Shown: in pieces, positions 50,185-59,632 of the stretch
Layout of the letters: every line of letters begins with the position of its first letter
Position numbering within the stretch: position 1 is the stretch's first letter
Assembly (NCBI RefSeq): GCF_000016065.1
Contig: NC_009092.1
Location: forward strand, 62,001-126,000
DNA: 64,000 bases
Source of the DNA: Shewanella loihica PV-4
Lineage (GTDB): Bacteria > Pseudomonadota > Gammaproteobacteria > Enterobacterales > Shewanellaceae
Direction: 5' to 3'
Made by a program: the position numbers and the translations under genes
Notes under the pieces: model-generated
Told to the model about the DNA's origin: nothing
The model's database searches: none
What the model saw: the letters and a program-made list of their open reading frames with translations, nothing else

Positions 50185-51408
50185 ATGAATACTGTTTATA
50201 CCGTTGGAGAGCTGGAGTCATTTCTAGTGGCGATCTTAGTGCTCTTTATTGGCCATTCGGTTAATCGTCACGTGGCATCGTTTCGTAAATATAATATTCC
50301 CGAACCCATAGTGGGTGGTCTGCTGGTGGCGGCGGTGATCACCATATTGCACTCTTACAATATCTCGCTTGAGTTTTCTCTGTCGATGCAAAACACCCTG
50401 ATGCTGATGTTCTTCAGCAGCGTGGGGTTGGCGGCCAGCTACAAGCTATTGATGAAGGGGGGCAGCAAGGTATTCCTCTTCCTGGCGATCGCCTCGCTCT
50501 ACATCATCATTCAGAATGCCGTCGGCGTCAGCATGGCGACCGCACTGGGGCTGGAGCCATTGATGGGACTGATCGCCGGGTCGATCACCCTGTCAGGCGG
50601 GCACGGCACGGGAGCGGCCTGGGCACAGACCTTCTCGGATCAATACGGCATCAACACCCTGGAGCTGGCGATGGCGGCGGCGACCTTCGGCCTGGTGATG
50701 GGCGGCATCATAGGCGGCCCGGTAGCTCAGCGTCTGATCAATAAGAATGGCCTGCTATCCTCTTACGGTGTCGGGGGGAATCACCACAAGGACCATCCTG
50801 ACTTGGTGACCTACGACCAGCTGGAAGAAGACAGGGTAACGGCCAAGAGTATCCTGGAGGTGCTCTTCATTCTTCTACTGTGTGTCGCCGGTGCCAAGTG
50901 GTTTGGCTCTTTGATCGCCTACCTGGATATCGGCTGGTTGAAGATGCCTGACTTTGTCTATGCGCTCTTCTTCGGTGTGGTGATCACTAACATCACAGAG
51001 GTATCCCGTGGCTTTAAGATCAACCGTGAGTGTGTCGACGTCCTGGGTACCGTCTCGCTGGCGCTCTTCCTTGCCATGGCACTGATGAACCTCAAGCTGT
51101 GGGAGATCTTCGACCTGGCAGTGCCGCTGCTGATCATACTCCTGGTGCAGACGGCCGTGCTGGCGGTATTTGCCTACTGGGTCACCTTCAAGCTGATGGG
51201 TGCCAATTATGACGCCGCTGTCATGGCAGGTGGTCACTGTGGTTTCGGCCTGGGCGCCACACCGACGGCCGTGATGAACATGGGCGCCCTGGTGTCGCGC
51301 ACGGGTCCATCGCCGCAGGCCTTCATGGTGGTGCCTATCGTCGGTGCCTTCTTCATCGACATAGTCAATGCCATCATATTGCAGGGCTATCTCAGCTTTA
51401 TCGGTTAG
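50185..51408 (+). CDS. gltS: sodium/glutamate symporter GltS
   Basis: 407-residue inner-membrane transporter taking up glutamate with sodium. Around ten hydrophobic segments are visible. Family marks are the repeated GSITLSGGHGTGAAWA-type motif (about residue 133) and the second MAGGHCGFGLGATPTAVMNM motif near the C-terminus. ATG 50185 follows AAGGAGAACC. It ends before a bidirectional terminator. Confidence 0.93.
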   Translation: MNTVYTVGELESFLVAILVLFIGHSVNRHVASFRKYNIPEPIVGGLLVAAVITILHSYNISLEFSLSMQNTLMLMFFSSVGLAASYKLLMKGGSKVFLFLAIASLYIIIQNAVGVSMATALGLEPLMGLIAGSITLSGGHGTGAAWAQTFSDQYGINTLELAMAAATFGLVMGGIIGGPVAQRLINKNGLLSSYGVGGNHHKDHPDLVTYDQLEEDRVTAKSILEVLFILLLCVAGAKWFGSLIAYLDIGWLKMPDFVYALFFGVVITNITEVSRGFKINRECVDVLGTVSLALFLAMALMNLKLWEIFDLAVPLLIILLVQTAVLAVFAYWVTFKLMGANYDAAVMAGGHCGFGLGATPTAVMNMGALVSRTGPSPQAFMVVPIVGAFFIDIVNAIILQGYLSFIG

Positions 51409-51433
51409 CGCCATTATCTGAGCATCAAGCATT

Positions 51434-51459
51434 AAAAAAGCACCCTAGGGTGCTTTTTT
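51434..51459. terminator. bidirectional terminator between gltS and the DUF333 lipoprotein
   Basis: AAGCACCCTAGGGTGCTT is a perfect palindromic stem with A-rich and T-rich flanks on either side, so it works in both directions. Confidence 0.9.
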
Positions 51460-51460
51460 G

Positions 51461-51712
51461 TTATTGGTTTTTCGCCTGTGGATGATCCCGGCGGTAGAGA
51501 TCCCAGTGCTCTATCTGTTCACCACTTGGCAGGGTGCAGATGCCGCTGTCGAGGTCGAGCGCGCCATCCAGGGATTCGCAATAGACGGCCGCCGGGTTGG
51601 CCATGGATAGCGGTTTGGACTCTGCGGCGTCTTGCTCCTTGTCTACCTGCGTCTGACAAGCGGCTAAGCCAAGGGGGAAAAGCAGCGCCGCTATGGTGTG
51701 GGATATCTTCAT
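51461..51712 (-). CDS. DUF333 lipoprotein
   Basis: 83-residue lipoprotein: lipobox AAC (Cys19). The mature domain is DUF333: ANPAAVYCESLDGALDLDSG, then CTLPSGEQIEHWDLYRRDHP. Cys and Gly-rich pattern as in the family. ATG 51712 follows AGGAAAATGAC. Often found beside heat-shock or envelope genes; role unknown. The 3' end meets the bidirectional terminator. Confidence 0.85.
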   Translation of the reverse strand: MKISHTIAALLFPLGLAACQTQVDKEQDAAESKPLSMANPAAVYCESLDGALDLDSGICTLPSGEQIEHWDLYRRDHPQAKNQ

Positions 51713-51787
51713 GTCATTTTCCTATTCTCTGATTAGCGATTAACCCCTTATAACGTTGGCGCGTCGAAAAAGGGTTAAGCGCGAAGA

Positions 51788-54325
51788 TCAATGTAGGGCC
51801 GGAATGAAGTAGAGGCTGTTGGCGTACACCTTCTGCGAGCCGAGCCAGATATTGCGAAACAAGAGGTTATCGGCCAAGGCGACCAGGGCGCCCTTGCCGT
51901 GGCGCTCCACGACAATGGCTGGGGTCTGACTCAGGCTGCGCTGATACTCCTCGGCTAGGAAACCATCCAGCAGGGGCTCGTCGGCATAGCTGGCGGCCGT
52001 GATGAAGGGGGCCTGGCTCTTACTCAGACCAAATACCTTGTTCTTCAGCACGGGTAGGCGATTAGTGCCTAGGCCGAAGGTGATCGGGTGGCTGGTGTCG
52101 AGATCCAGCGCCAATACGGCGCCGCCGATCGCCTGGCGGGCATCCAGCTTAGCCTTATCGCCAAAAGAGAGACCATCGGTGGCAAACAGCTGGCTGAAGT
52201 AGCGCTTCTCTCTGATGTCGCTCTTGAGCAGGTTGCCCTTGGAGAGCCACTGCAGCGCGCCTTTCTGCGCGACGATCACTCCGCCTTCAATGGCGAACTG
52301 CCCAAGCTTGCGGGCATATTTCTCATCCAGGTTGGCATAGCTGCCATCCATCAAGAACAGATGGGTGTAAGCTGCCAGCTCTATGCTCGGTAGGCGGCTG
52401 ATATCGACCTGGGTCAGGGGCGCGCCGATAAGATTGTCCATGAAATACCAGAGCTCACCCACCTCGGCCGATGAGGTGCCATAGCCGGTGACAACCAAGG
52501 CCTTGATGGGGGCTATGTCATGAAAATCCGGGCTGCCAAGATCTATCCCTGAGCTGGCGAGTCCACTATCGACTCCCTGTAGCTGCACCCGATACTGCTC
52601 GGCGAGCGAAGTAAGCCTGTCGATCAGTTCCCTCGGCGTCATGGCGGCTTGGGCAACTGGGATCTGCAGGGTGCCGGCCTCCATGTTCAGAGACTGGCCA
52701 TCGACCTTAAGGCTAAAGGGTTTGGCAGCAAACTTGACCCGAACACCCTCGCTAAGCAGGGTCTGCAACATGGGCGCGGCGTTCTGCTGTCGCCAATCGA
52801 TTAATACCGCGACGTTATTGCTGCTCAGGGTGTCGGGCACTCTGGCGTGCGGCTCGGTGAGCAGGTCGTCGACATTCAGGTTAACGTTACGGGCCATCTG
52901 CAGGTTATAGGAGAAGGCGAGGTTCCAGCTGGAGACGTCGTAGAAAGTAGCGTCTTCAAATTCGGTGCGCAGATCGAACATCGCCAGCAGCAGTGTCTTC
53001 TGCGGCTGATTGATGGGGACAAACAGGCTGTCGTCCTGGCTGTATTGGTGTCTGCCCTGTTGCATCTTGTCCTTGAGATAGAAGAAGGCTATTCCATGAC
53101 GGCTCAGTAGCTGGGCGAGATCGTCACGTCTGCCCGGATCCCCCGGCGCGCCAAGCAGGAAGCCGGCCTCACGGCCCGAAGGTGGGTGTTTGTCTTTGCG
53201 CTGATAGAAGCGGCTCTGATACTGCTTCAGCTCATCTGCCAGTGCCAGGGCCCCCTTGAGACTGGAGAAGGAGGTCGCGATCTGGTTGTTTATGGCCTGA
53301 CTAAAACGCAGCAGGCCGTTTTCAGAATCCTGCTGCTGGCCGCGCACGCTGGCCTGTTCGAACAATATGCCCACGGCGCCGTTGATGTCTGGATAGGTCG
53401 AGCCCTTGCCGTAGTAGAAGTCATCAAACATCTGCTTGGTGAAATAGCGCTGCTTGCTCTCATCCAGCGCCTTGGCGTGGAAACTGGCGAGCTTTGAGGT
53501 TATCACCTGATTCTCTTTGGGAGTCAGCGGATGGGTACGTGTCGGCACGCCCGGCTGGAAGAAGAAGGTCTGGTTATGGCCCATCTCGTGGAAGTCGCCC
53601 AGATAGTGCGGCTGCCACTTATGGAACAGGGCGATGCGCCCCTGAGACTCTGGATGGCGCAGGAACAGCCAGTCGCGGTTCAAGTCGGCAAAATAGTGGT
53701 TACGCCTGCCGGCCGGCCAGTTCTGTCTGTGCTCGTTGTGATTCTCATCGCTCACCTTCACCTTGCCTGTGTAGTTGTTGGTCCAGGTGGAGAAGCGATC
53801 CAGGCCGTCGGGGTTTTGCGATGGGGTGATCAGTACCACGGCCTTGTCCAGTAGCTCCTGCACCCAGGGCTCCTGGTTCTGGCTGAGGCGATAGCTGACC
53901 TCAAGCGCCGCATGGGCGCCGCTGGCCTCGTCGCCATGAATCGAATAGGCCAGCCAGATGATAAGTGGGCTTTCGGGTGCCTTACCCGCCTTGACCTGTT
54001 GACGTCCCTGGACTATCTCTGCCAGCCTGGCCTGATTGGCGGCGGAGGTGATCACCGCCGTGAGCTGCTGCCTGGTCTCGTGGCTCTGTCCGGTGGATTC
54101 CAGGCTGACTCTGGGGCTGTTTTGGGCCAACTGCTTGAGGTAGTAGTTGATCTGGTCGTGGCGCAGATGCCACTGGCCGAGGGGATAACCGAGAAACTCG
54201 CTAGGCGACGCTAGGCTGCTGTCACTCTGGGTAGCGGACGCGACTGAGATCACGCTTTGGGCATTTGTCGCAAAGCTTAGGAGCAGGGGGACGATAGAAA
54301 GCAGCAAAAGGCAGAGTCGCAGCAT
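51788..54325 (-). CDS. M14-family zinc carboxypeptidase, exported
   Basis: 845-residue secreted protein with signal peptide (ends SFATNA). The M14 catalytic domain lies at about 50-330: zinc ligands in SIHGDEASGAHAA (H..E), ADLNRDWLFLRHPESQ and a second His in LGDFHEMGHNQTF; PDGLDRFSTWTNN is the usual PDG segment. The long C-terminal half (about 400-845) is beta-rich and unlike short carboxypeptidases; it may be a glutamine-amidotransferase-like or sandwich domain. It would trim peptides outside the cytoplasm. ATG 54325. Stands alone. Confidence 0.87.
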   Translation of the reverse strand: MLRLCLLLLSIVPLLLSFATNAQSVISVASATQSDSSLASPSEFLGYPLGQWHLRHDQINYYLKQLAQNSPRVSLESTGQSHETRQQLTAVITSAANQARLAEIVQGRQQVKAGKAPESPLIIWLAYSIHGDEASGAHAALEVSYRLSQNQEPWVQELLDKAVVLITPSQNPDGLDRFSTWTNNYTGKVKVSDENHNEHRQNWPAGRRNHYFADLNRDWLFLRHPESQGRIALFHKWQPHYLGDFHEMGHNQTFFFQPGVPTRTHPLTPKENQVITSKLASFHAKALDESKQRYFTKQMFDDFYYGKGSTYPDINGAVGILFEQASVRGQQQDSENGLLRFSQAINNQIATSFSSLKGALALADELKQYQSRFYQRKDKHPPSGREAGFLLGAPGDPGRRDDLAQLLSRHGIAFFYLKDKMQQGRHQYSQDDSLFVPINQPQKTLLLAMFDLRTEFEDATFYDVSSWNLAFSYNLQMARNVNLNVDDLLTEPHARVPDTLSSNNVAVLIDWRQQNAAPMLQTLLSEGVRVKFAAKPFSLKVDGQSLNMEAGTLQIPVAQAAMTPRELIDRLTSLAEQYRVQLQGVDSGLASSGIDLGSPDFHDIAPIKALVVTGYGTSSAEVGELWYFMDNLIGAPLTQVDISRLPSIELAAYTHLFLMDGSYANLDEKYARKLGQFAIEGGVIVAQKGALQWLSKGNLLKSDIREKRYFSQLFATDGLSFGDKAKLDARQAIGGAVLALDLDTSHPITFGLGTNRLPVLKNKVFGLSKSQAPFITAASYADEPLLDGFLAEEYQRSLSQTPAIVVERHGKGALVALADNLLFRNIWLGSQKVYANSLYFIPALH

Positions 54326-54532
54326 GGTAATGCTCTTTATTATTGTATATAAAGGCTAAATTAACAGTTAGGCCAATGAGTTTCCAGCATCAGGCCTGAC
54401 TTTAGACCATACTGCCAAGGCAAAAATCTCGCGACTATTAGACAAAGGGGCTACAAAGCTGATGATAGTCGGAGTATTATAGGCTTAATTCTTACTAAAT
54501 CACTCGGGTTTATCCTGACGGAGCATGTCTTA

Positions 54533-55111
54533 ATGATCACCATTTCCGATGCAGCTCAGGCGCATTTTGTTAAGCTACTCGCTGACCAGCCTGAAGGAAC
54601 TCATATTCGCGTTTTTGTTATCAGCCCAGGTACCCCTTCGGCTGAGTGTGGCGTGTCTTACTGTCCGCCGGATGCCGTAGAGGCAGACGACATCGAACTC
54701 GAATTTAATGGTTTCCATGCCATGGTAGATGAGAAGAGTGCTCCTTTCCTCGAAGATGCTTCTATTGATTTCGTCACCGACCAGCTGGGTTCTCAACTGA
54801 CCCTGAAGGCGCCCAATGCCAAGATGCGTAAGGTCGATGCCGACGCGCCGCTGAAAGAGCGTATCGAGTATGTGATCCAGTCTGAGATCAACCCACAACT
54901 GGCTAGCCATGGCGGTAACATCATGCTGGTGGATATCGACGAAGCCGGTATTGCTATCCTGCAATTCGGTGGTGGCTGTAACGGTTGTTCTATGGTCGAT
55001 GTGACCCTGAAAGATGGCATCGAGAAGCAGCTACTGGATATGTTCCCTGGCGAGCTCACCGGGGTGCGCGATGTCACCGAACATCAACACGGTGAGCATT
55101 CTTACCAATAA
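54533..55111 (+). CDS. nfuA: Fe-S cluster biogenesis protein NfuA
   Basis: 192-residue carrier. N-terminal A-type-like domain (about 1-95; [20 protein letters not shown] and [16 protein letters not shown]). The C-terminal NifU domain (about 105-185) has the cluster-binding [15 protein letters not shown], CxxC. ATG 54533 follows GACGGAGCATGTCTTA. NfuA passes [4Fe-4S] clusters to targets; the many Fe-S proteins in this window would be plausible clients, but this is context only. Confidence 0.93.
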   Translation: MITISDAAQAHFVKLLADQPEGTHIRVFVISPGTPSAECGVSYCPPDAVEADDIELEFNGFHAMVDEKSAPFLEDASIDFVTDQLGSQLTLKAPNAKMRKVDADAPLKERIEYVIQSEINPQLASHGGNIMLVDIDEAGIAILQFGGGCNGCSMVDVTLKDGIEKQLLDMFPGELTGVRDVTEHQHGEHSYQ

Positions 55112-55130
55112 TCTTGATGATTAGATACAG

Positions 55131-55156
55131 CGGGATGACTTAGGTCATCCCGTTTT
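55131..55156 (+). terminator. intrinsic terminator after nfuA
   Basis: CGGGATGAC (55131-55139) pairs perfectly with GTCATCCCG (55144-55152) around TTAG, followed by four T residues. It overlaps the end of the convergent MATE gene. Confidence 0.85.
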
Positions 55157-56491
55157 CGTTAGGGTCTTACTCAATCGATAGCGGTAGTCCAGTGCCAGGC
55201 TGAGGCTGCGGGTCACCATAAACAGGCTCATGGCGGCCCACAGGGCATGGTTACCATAATCCTGCAACAGTAGCCATGTGGGGAAGAAGACCCCGAAGGT
55301 GGCGAGTATCATGGTGTTGCGCATCGCCTTGCCTTGGGCGGCGCCGATATAGACGCCGTCGAACAGGTAGGAGCCGAAGGCGAGTAGCGGCAGGGCGACC
55401 ACCCAGCCCAAGTAGGCCAGGGCCTCCTGGCGCACCTCAGAGATATTGGTCAGCAGCTTGATGATCTGCTCGCCCCAAAGGGCAAAAAACAGGGTAAACA
55501 ACAGGGCAAAGATGGCCGACCAGAGCCCGGCCAGAGTGACGCTCTGGGTCATGCGCTGGTGGCTCTTTTCGCCCACGGCTCGGCCCACCTCGGCCTCACC
55601 ATAATAGGCGATGCCATCCAAGGCGTAAGAGATGAGCAGCAAAAGGTTGAGCAGCACGGCGTTGGCGGCCACCGTATTGTCGCCCAGGTTAGCTCCCTGA
55701 AAGGTCATGAAGGCGAAGGCGAGTTGCAGGCAGAGGCTGCGGATAAAGATATCCAGATTGAGGCGCACCAGGCGCTGATAGCTATTGAGCGACAGGCTGC
55801 GAAGTAGAGGCAGGAACTCGAAACCTCCCTCTCGCTTGATGGTGCGAACCACCATGCTGGCGGCAACGGCAAAGCCCGTCATGTCCGCCAGTACAGAGGC
55901 CAGAGCGGCTCCTTCGACGCCCCAGCCAAGTCCGATTACGAATAGCAGATCCAAAAGTATGTTAGTGAGGTTGGCGGCGATGAGCTGCCACATGGCGGCC
56001 TTAGGCTGCTGGCGCCCCAGCAGCCAACCCAGCAGGGCCAGGTTGACCAGGGCGAAGGGGGTCGACCAGATGCGGATGTTAAAATAGGCCTGGCTGTAAT
56101 ACTGCACCTGCTCGCTGGCGTCGGAGAGTGCCATCGCCGCGGTGATTATGGGTTGCTGCAGGAGTAGCACCAGCAGGGAAAGCAGCAGCGCCAGGCTGGC
56201 CGACTGCATCAATAAACGGTATTGGGTGTGAAGCTCCTTGGCGCCGAAGGCCTGTGCCACAAGCCCCGTAGTCGACATGCGCAGGAAGCCCAGAATCCAT
56301 AAAATCAGGGTGATCACCGTTGACCCGACGGCGACTCCCCCTAAATAATAGGCGTTACTCAGATGTCCCACGACGGCAGTATCGACCAGCCCCAGCAGGG
56401 GAACCGTAATGTTAGACAGGATCATAGGCACGGCGAGCGCGAACAACTGGCTGTTTTTCTGTTTATTTAACAATAAGTTTAGTGGCGACAT
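55145..56491 (-). CDS. MATE-family efflux transporter, DinF-like
   Basis: 448-residue inner-membrane exporter with about 12 hydrophobic segments. MATE signature regions: FALAVPMILSNITVPLLGLVDTAVVGHLSN at the N-terminus (written here in part), then GAKELHTQYR, then YALDGIAYYGEAEVGRAVGE. The DGIA(Y).GEA.VG segment matches DinF-type proteins. Substrate unknown. Its start is 22 bases from that of the divergent deacetylase gene, leaving almost no room for separate promoters. Confidence 0.9.
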   Translation of the reverse strand: MSPLNLLLNKQKNSQLFALAVPMILSNITVPLLGLVDTAVVGHLSNAYYLGGVAVGSTVITLILWILGFLRMSTTGLVAQAFGAKELHTQYRLLMQSASLALLLSLLVLLLQQPIITAAMALSDASEQVQYYSQAYFNIRIWSTPFALVNLALLGWLLGRQQPKAAMWQLIAANLTNILLDLLFVIGLGWGVEGAALASVLADMTGFAVAASMVVRTIKREGGFEFLPLLRSLSLNSYQRLVRLNLDIFIRSLCLQLAFAFMTFQGANLGDNTVAANAVLLNLLLLISYALDGIAYYGEAEVGRAVGEKSHQRMTQSVTLAGLWSAIFALLFTLFFALWGEQIIKLLTNISEVRQEALAYLGWVVALPLLAFGSYLFDGVYIGAAQGKAMRNTMILATFGVFFPTWLLLQDYGNHALWAAMSLFMVTRSLSLALDYRYRLSKTLTKTG

Positions 56492-56513
56492 AGACTCTCA
56501 GAGGTTACTCAAT

Positions 56514-57560
56514 ATGTTTAGAAGCGTGATTGCGGCGCTATTGGCCTGTCTCAGTTATTCGGCTCATGCTGTGGTGATTCTACAATATCATCATGTATCC
56601 GAGGATACCCCTAAGGTGACCAGTGTGATACCTGCTCAGTTCAGAGAGCAGATGAGCTACCTGAGGGAGAATGGCTTCAAGGTCAAGCCCTTGACTCACG
56701 TGGTCGAGGCGATAAAGCAGGGACGAGAGCTGGCGGACAAGACGGTGGCAATCACCTTCGACGATGGCTATCAGAACATTGCCGATACCGCTCATCCTAT
56801 CTTGAAGGAGTTCGGCTATCCCTACACCATCTTTATCTCCATCGACCCTATAGAGCGCAAGCATAAGAATGTGATGAGTTGGGCGACCCTGAAACGCCTG
56901 AGTGATGAGGGGGTAACCCTGGCCAACCATAGCTGGGGCCATGAGCATCTTATTCGCCGTCTACACGGTGAAGACGAACAGACCTGGTTGACCCGAATTA
57001 CAGAAAATCTGCTCGCCACCGAGGCCGAGATAGAGGCGAAAACCGGTCAGAGCGTGAAGATGTTAGCCTATCCCTATGGCGAATATAACACGGCCATAGA
57101 GACGCTGGTGCAGAAACTGGGCTTCGTGGGCTTCGGCCAGCAGTCTGGCGCTGCAGGCGGTTATTCTTCGCTTACCGCCTTGCCGCGCTTCCCGGTGGCG
57201 GGTGCCTATGCGGATCTCACCTCGCTCAAGGCCAAGCTCTATAGCCTGAATATGCCTGTGTTAGCGCTCACCCCGCGCAATACCCAACTGCCCCTGGGGC
57301 AGTGGCGGCCCGAGATGCAGGTGACCTTAGATATGGCAGATATCGTCGCCAGCCAAGTGATGTGCTTCGTTCAGGGGCAAGGCGCCATGAAGCCTAGCTG
57401 GGAGAGTGAAGATACCTTCAGTATACAGGCGGTGACAGACCTGCCGCCGGGGCGTTCGCGCTACAACTGCACAGCCCCAAGCAAGGCGAGCGGACGCTAT
57501 TATTGGTTCTCCCAGGCCTGGGTGCGGCCAAAAAACGACGGCACCTGGGTGAAGGAGTAG
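56514..57560 (+). CDS. exported polysaccharide deacetylase
   Basis: 348-residue protein: signal peptide (ends SYSAHA). NodB-type deacetylase domain (about 25-230) with VILQYHHVSED, the metal and catalytic pair TFDDGYQN, NHSWGHEHL (H...H) and LAYPYGEYN, as in PgaB-like enzymes. The C-terminal 100 residues are unrecognised. It removes acetyl groups from glycans outside the cytoplasm. ATG 56514 follows AGAGGTTACTCAAT; the reading frame is open upstream through the divergent gene. Target glycan unknown. Confidence 0.87.
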   Translation: MFRSVIAALLACLSYSAHAVVILQYHHVSEDTPKVTSVIPAQFREQMSYLRENGFKVKPLTHVVEAIKQGRELADKTVAITFDDGYQNIADTAHPILKEFGYPYTIFISIDPIERKHKNVMSWATLKRLSDEGVTLANHSWGHEHLIRRLHGEDEQTWLTRITENLLATEAEIEAKTGQSVKMLAYPYGEYNTAIETLVQKLGFVGFGQQSGAAGGYSSLTALPRFPVAGAYADLTSLKAKLYSLNMPVLALTPRNTQLPLGQWRPEMQVTLDMADIVASQVMCFVQGQGAMKPSWESEDTFSIQAVTDLPPGRSRYNCTAPSKASGRYYWFSQAWVRPKNDGTWVKE

Positions 57561-57618
57561 CCCAGGTAGATGAGTCGACCTAGGTTATTGACTAGAGTCG
57601 CTAAATGAGTCGCAAGCC

Positions 57619-58665
57619 CTAGGAGATCTCCGCCGTCTTGCTGGTATTGAGTAGCTGCATCAGCCGGGCGGGGATCTTATCCAGATGCAGTATCTCTCTG
57701 TGAGCGTTGAGCTCGGCGGCGGCGCCCGGCATGCCCCACACCACAGAGCTGGCCTCATCCTGTATTATGGTGTGACTGCCGGCAGCCTTGAGGCGTTCCA
57801 GCCCCAGGGCTCCATCTTTTCCCATTCCCGTCAGCAGTATGCCTATGGTGTTGGCACCAAAGCAGTCGGCGATACTGTTGAATAACACATCCACAGCAGG
57901 TTTATGTCTATTGACCGGATCTGAGTCCAGTAGCTTGGTATAGAGCCTGGCGCCGTGTTTCTCCACCGTGAGATGAGCATCCCCAGGGGCCAGATAGGCG
58001 GTGCCTGACGCTATGAGCTCGCCGCCCTTGGCTTCGATCACCTTCATCGCCGAATGGCTGTCCAGTCGCTTGGCGAAGGAGAGGCTAAAGGCGGCGGGAA
58101 TATGTTGGGTGATCACTATGGGCGGCGTATTTGCCGGCAGCGGGGTGATCACCCGCTGGATCGCCTCGGTTCCGCCGGTCGAGGCACCGATGGCGATCAA
58201 CTTGTCCCCCGTAAGGGAGAACTTATTATTGGAAGCGACCTGAACAACCGGCCGGGTGAGCGGCTTAACATGACTGACGGCGGCGGTGCGCACCTTGTCG
58301 ATCAGCTCATCGGTATAATCCAGCAATGTATTGGTGAGATCCGACTTGGGCTTAGAGATGAAGTCCACCGCGCCTAGGGCCAACGCCTCCAGGGTGATCT
58401 CGGCGCCCTTGTGGGTCAGGGTCGAGACCATGACGACCGGCATGGGTCTGAGCTTCATCAGATTGCGCAGGAAGGCGATGCCGTCCATCTTGGGCATCTC
58501 GATATCCAATGTCAGTACATCTGGGTTGAACTGCTTGATCAGGCTCCTGGCCTCATAGGGGTCTTCGGCGGTGGCGACCACCTTGATATCCGGCGCCTGT
58601 GAGAGCATATGGGTAAGCAGCTGCCTGACCAGAGGTGAGTCATCTATGATCAATACTTTTATCAT
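57619..58665 (-). CDS. cheB: chemotaxis methylesterase CheB
   Basis: 348-residue receptor demethylase. Receiver (about 1-125) with VLIIDDSPLVRQLL, phospho-acceptor Asp in VLTLDIEMPKMDG and K in FISKPKSD. The methylesterase domain (about 155-340) has the catalytic Ser of IAIGASTGGTEAI, His in ITQHIPAAFS, and Asp in ILLTGMGKDGALG. ATG 58665; an earlier GTG or ATG in frame at 58707 overlaps cheR. It lies 28 bases after cheR. CheD is not present between cheR and cheB. Confidence 0.93.
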   Translation of the reverse strand: MIKVLIIDDSPLVRQLLTHMLSQAPDIKVVATAEDPYEARSLIKQFNPDVLTLDIEMPKMDGIAFLRNLMKLRPMPVVMVSTLTHKGAEITLEALALGAVDFISKPKSDLTNTLLDYTDELIDKVRTAAVSHVKPLTRPVVQVASNNKFSLTGDKLIAIGASTGGTEAIQRVITPLPANTPPIVITQHIPAAFSLSFAKRLDSHSAMKVIEAKGGELIASGTAYLAPGDAHLTVEKHGARLYTKLLDSDPVNRHKPAVDVLFNSIADCFGANTIGILLTGMGKDGALGLERLKAAGSHTIIQDEASSVVWGMPGAAAELNAHREILHLDKIPARLMQLLNTSKTAEIS

Positions 58666-58693
58666 ATGGCGCCATCCTTTTGCGTCATCTGGC

Positions 58694-59524
58694 TCATGCA
58701 CCGACACCGAGTCGTTGCCGCACCAGGGCGGCGTGTTGAGGTTGATAGATGGTTTGGCCGATCAATTTGAAATCGCTCGAGATATTATGCAGCGTCTCCG
58801 AATGACCGATAAACAGGTGGCCATCGTCGGCGAGCAGTCGTCGAAACTGGCGGATGATCTTCACCTTGGTCTGGGCATCGAAGTAGATGAGCACGTTGCG
58901 ACAGAAGATGAGATCGAAGGGGCCATGCATGGGCCACTCGCCTAGTAGATTTAGCTGCTTGAAGTGGATTAGCCGCTTGAGTGAGTCGCACAGCATGACC
59001 TCGCCGGGATGGGGCCCGGGTTCCACATATTGGTTCAGCAGCGCCTTGGGCAGGTTGGCCATCGCCTCCTGGCTGTAGATACCGGCCCTGGCCTTATCCA
59101 GCACGTTAGTGTCGAGATCTGTAGCGAGGATTTTGAGATCCCAGCTGGCGGGCGGAAAGTGTTTAGCCAGGATCATGGCGATGCTGTAGGCCTCTTCGCC
59201 GGTGGAGCAGGCCGACGACCAGACGCGCAGGCGACGGTCGCGTCTCTGTTGCCATTGAGGCACTAGGTGCCGCTCCAAATAGTCGAAGTGGTGGGCCTCG
59301 CGAAAGAAGGAGGTGAGGTTAGTGGTCAGGGCATTGATGAAGTTGATCAACTCGCCGCCGTCGTCCTCTAGTCTCTGGCAATACTGATGGAAGTTGTTCA
59401 ACTTGAGTGCGCGCAGGCGTCTGCTGAGGCGCGAGTAGACCATGTGCTGCTTCCTGTCTGGCAACACTATGCCCGACTCGCGATAGGCAAGCTGTCGAAT
59501 AAATTCGAAGTCTTGCTGCGCCAT
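58694..59524 (-). CDS. cheR: chemotaxis methyltransferase CheR
   Basis: 276-residue S-adenosylmethionine-dependent methyltransferase. N-terminal helical CheR domain (QDFEFIRQLAYRESGIVLPD); SAM site RVWSSACSTGEEAYSIAM; later LDTNVLDKARAGIYSQE and FDLIFCRNVLIYFD. It methylates glutamates of receptors. ATG 59524 follows AAAAGGAATTTCCG. The upstream receptor has a C-terminal WxxF tail, which suits CheR docking. Confidence 0.94.
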   Translation of the reverse strand: MAQQDFEFIRQLAYRESGIVLPDRKQHMVYSRLSRRLRALKLNNFHQYCQRLEDDGGELINFINALTTNLTSFFREAHHFDYLERHLVPQWQQRRDRRLRVWSSACSTGEEAYSIAMILAKHFPPASWDLKILATDLDTNVLDKARAGIYSQEAMANLPKALLNQYVEPGPHPGEVMLCDSLKRLIHFKQLNLLGEWPMHGPFDLIFCRNVLIYFDAQTKVKIIRQFRRLLADDGHLFIGHSETLHNISSDFKLIGQTIYQPQHAALVRQRLGVGA

Positions 59525-59632
59525 CGGAAATTCCTTTTCGTTGCTCTGTTCCAATTGCATCCCCTAGCCTGATATTGGCTGCTGGCTATCGAATCGACTC
59601 TATGGGGCGCCTTCCTCTGGCGCCCACAGTTC

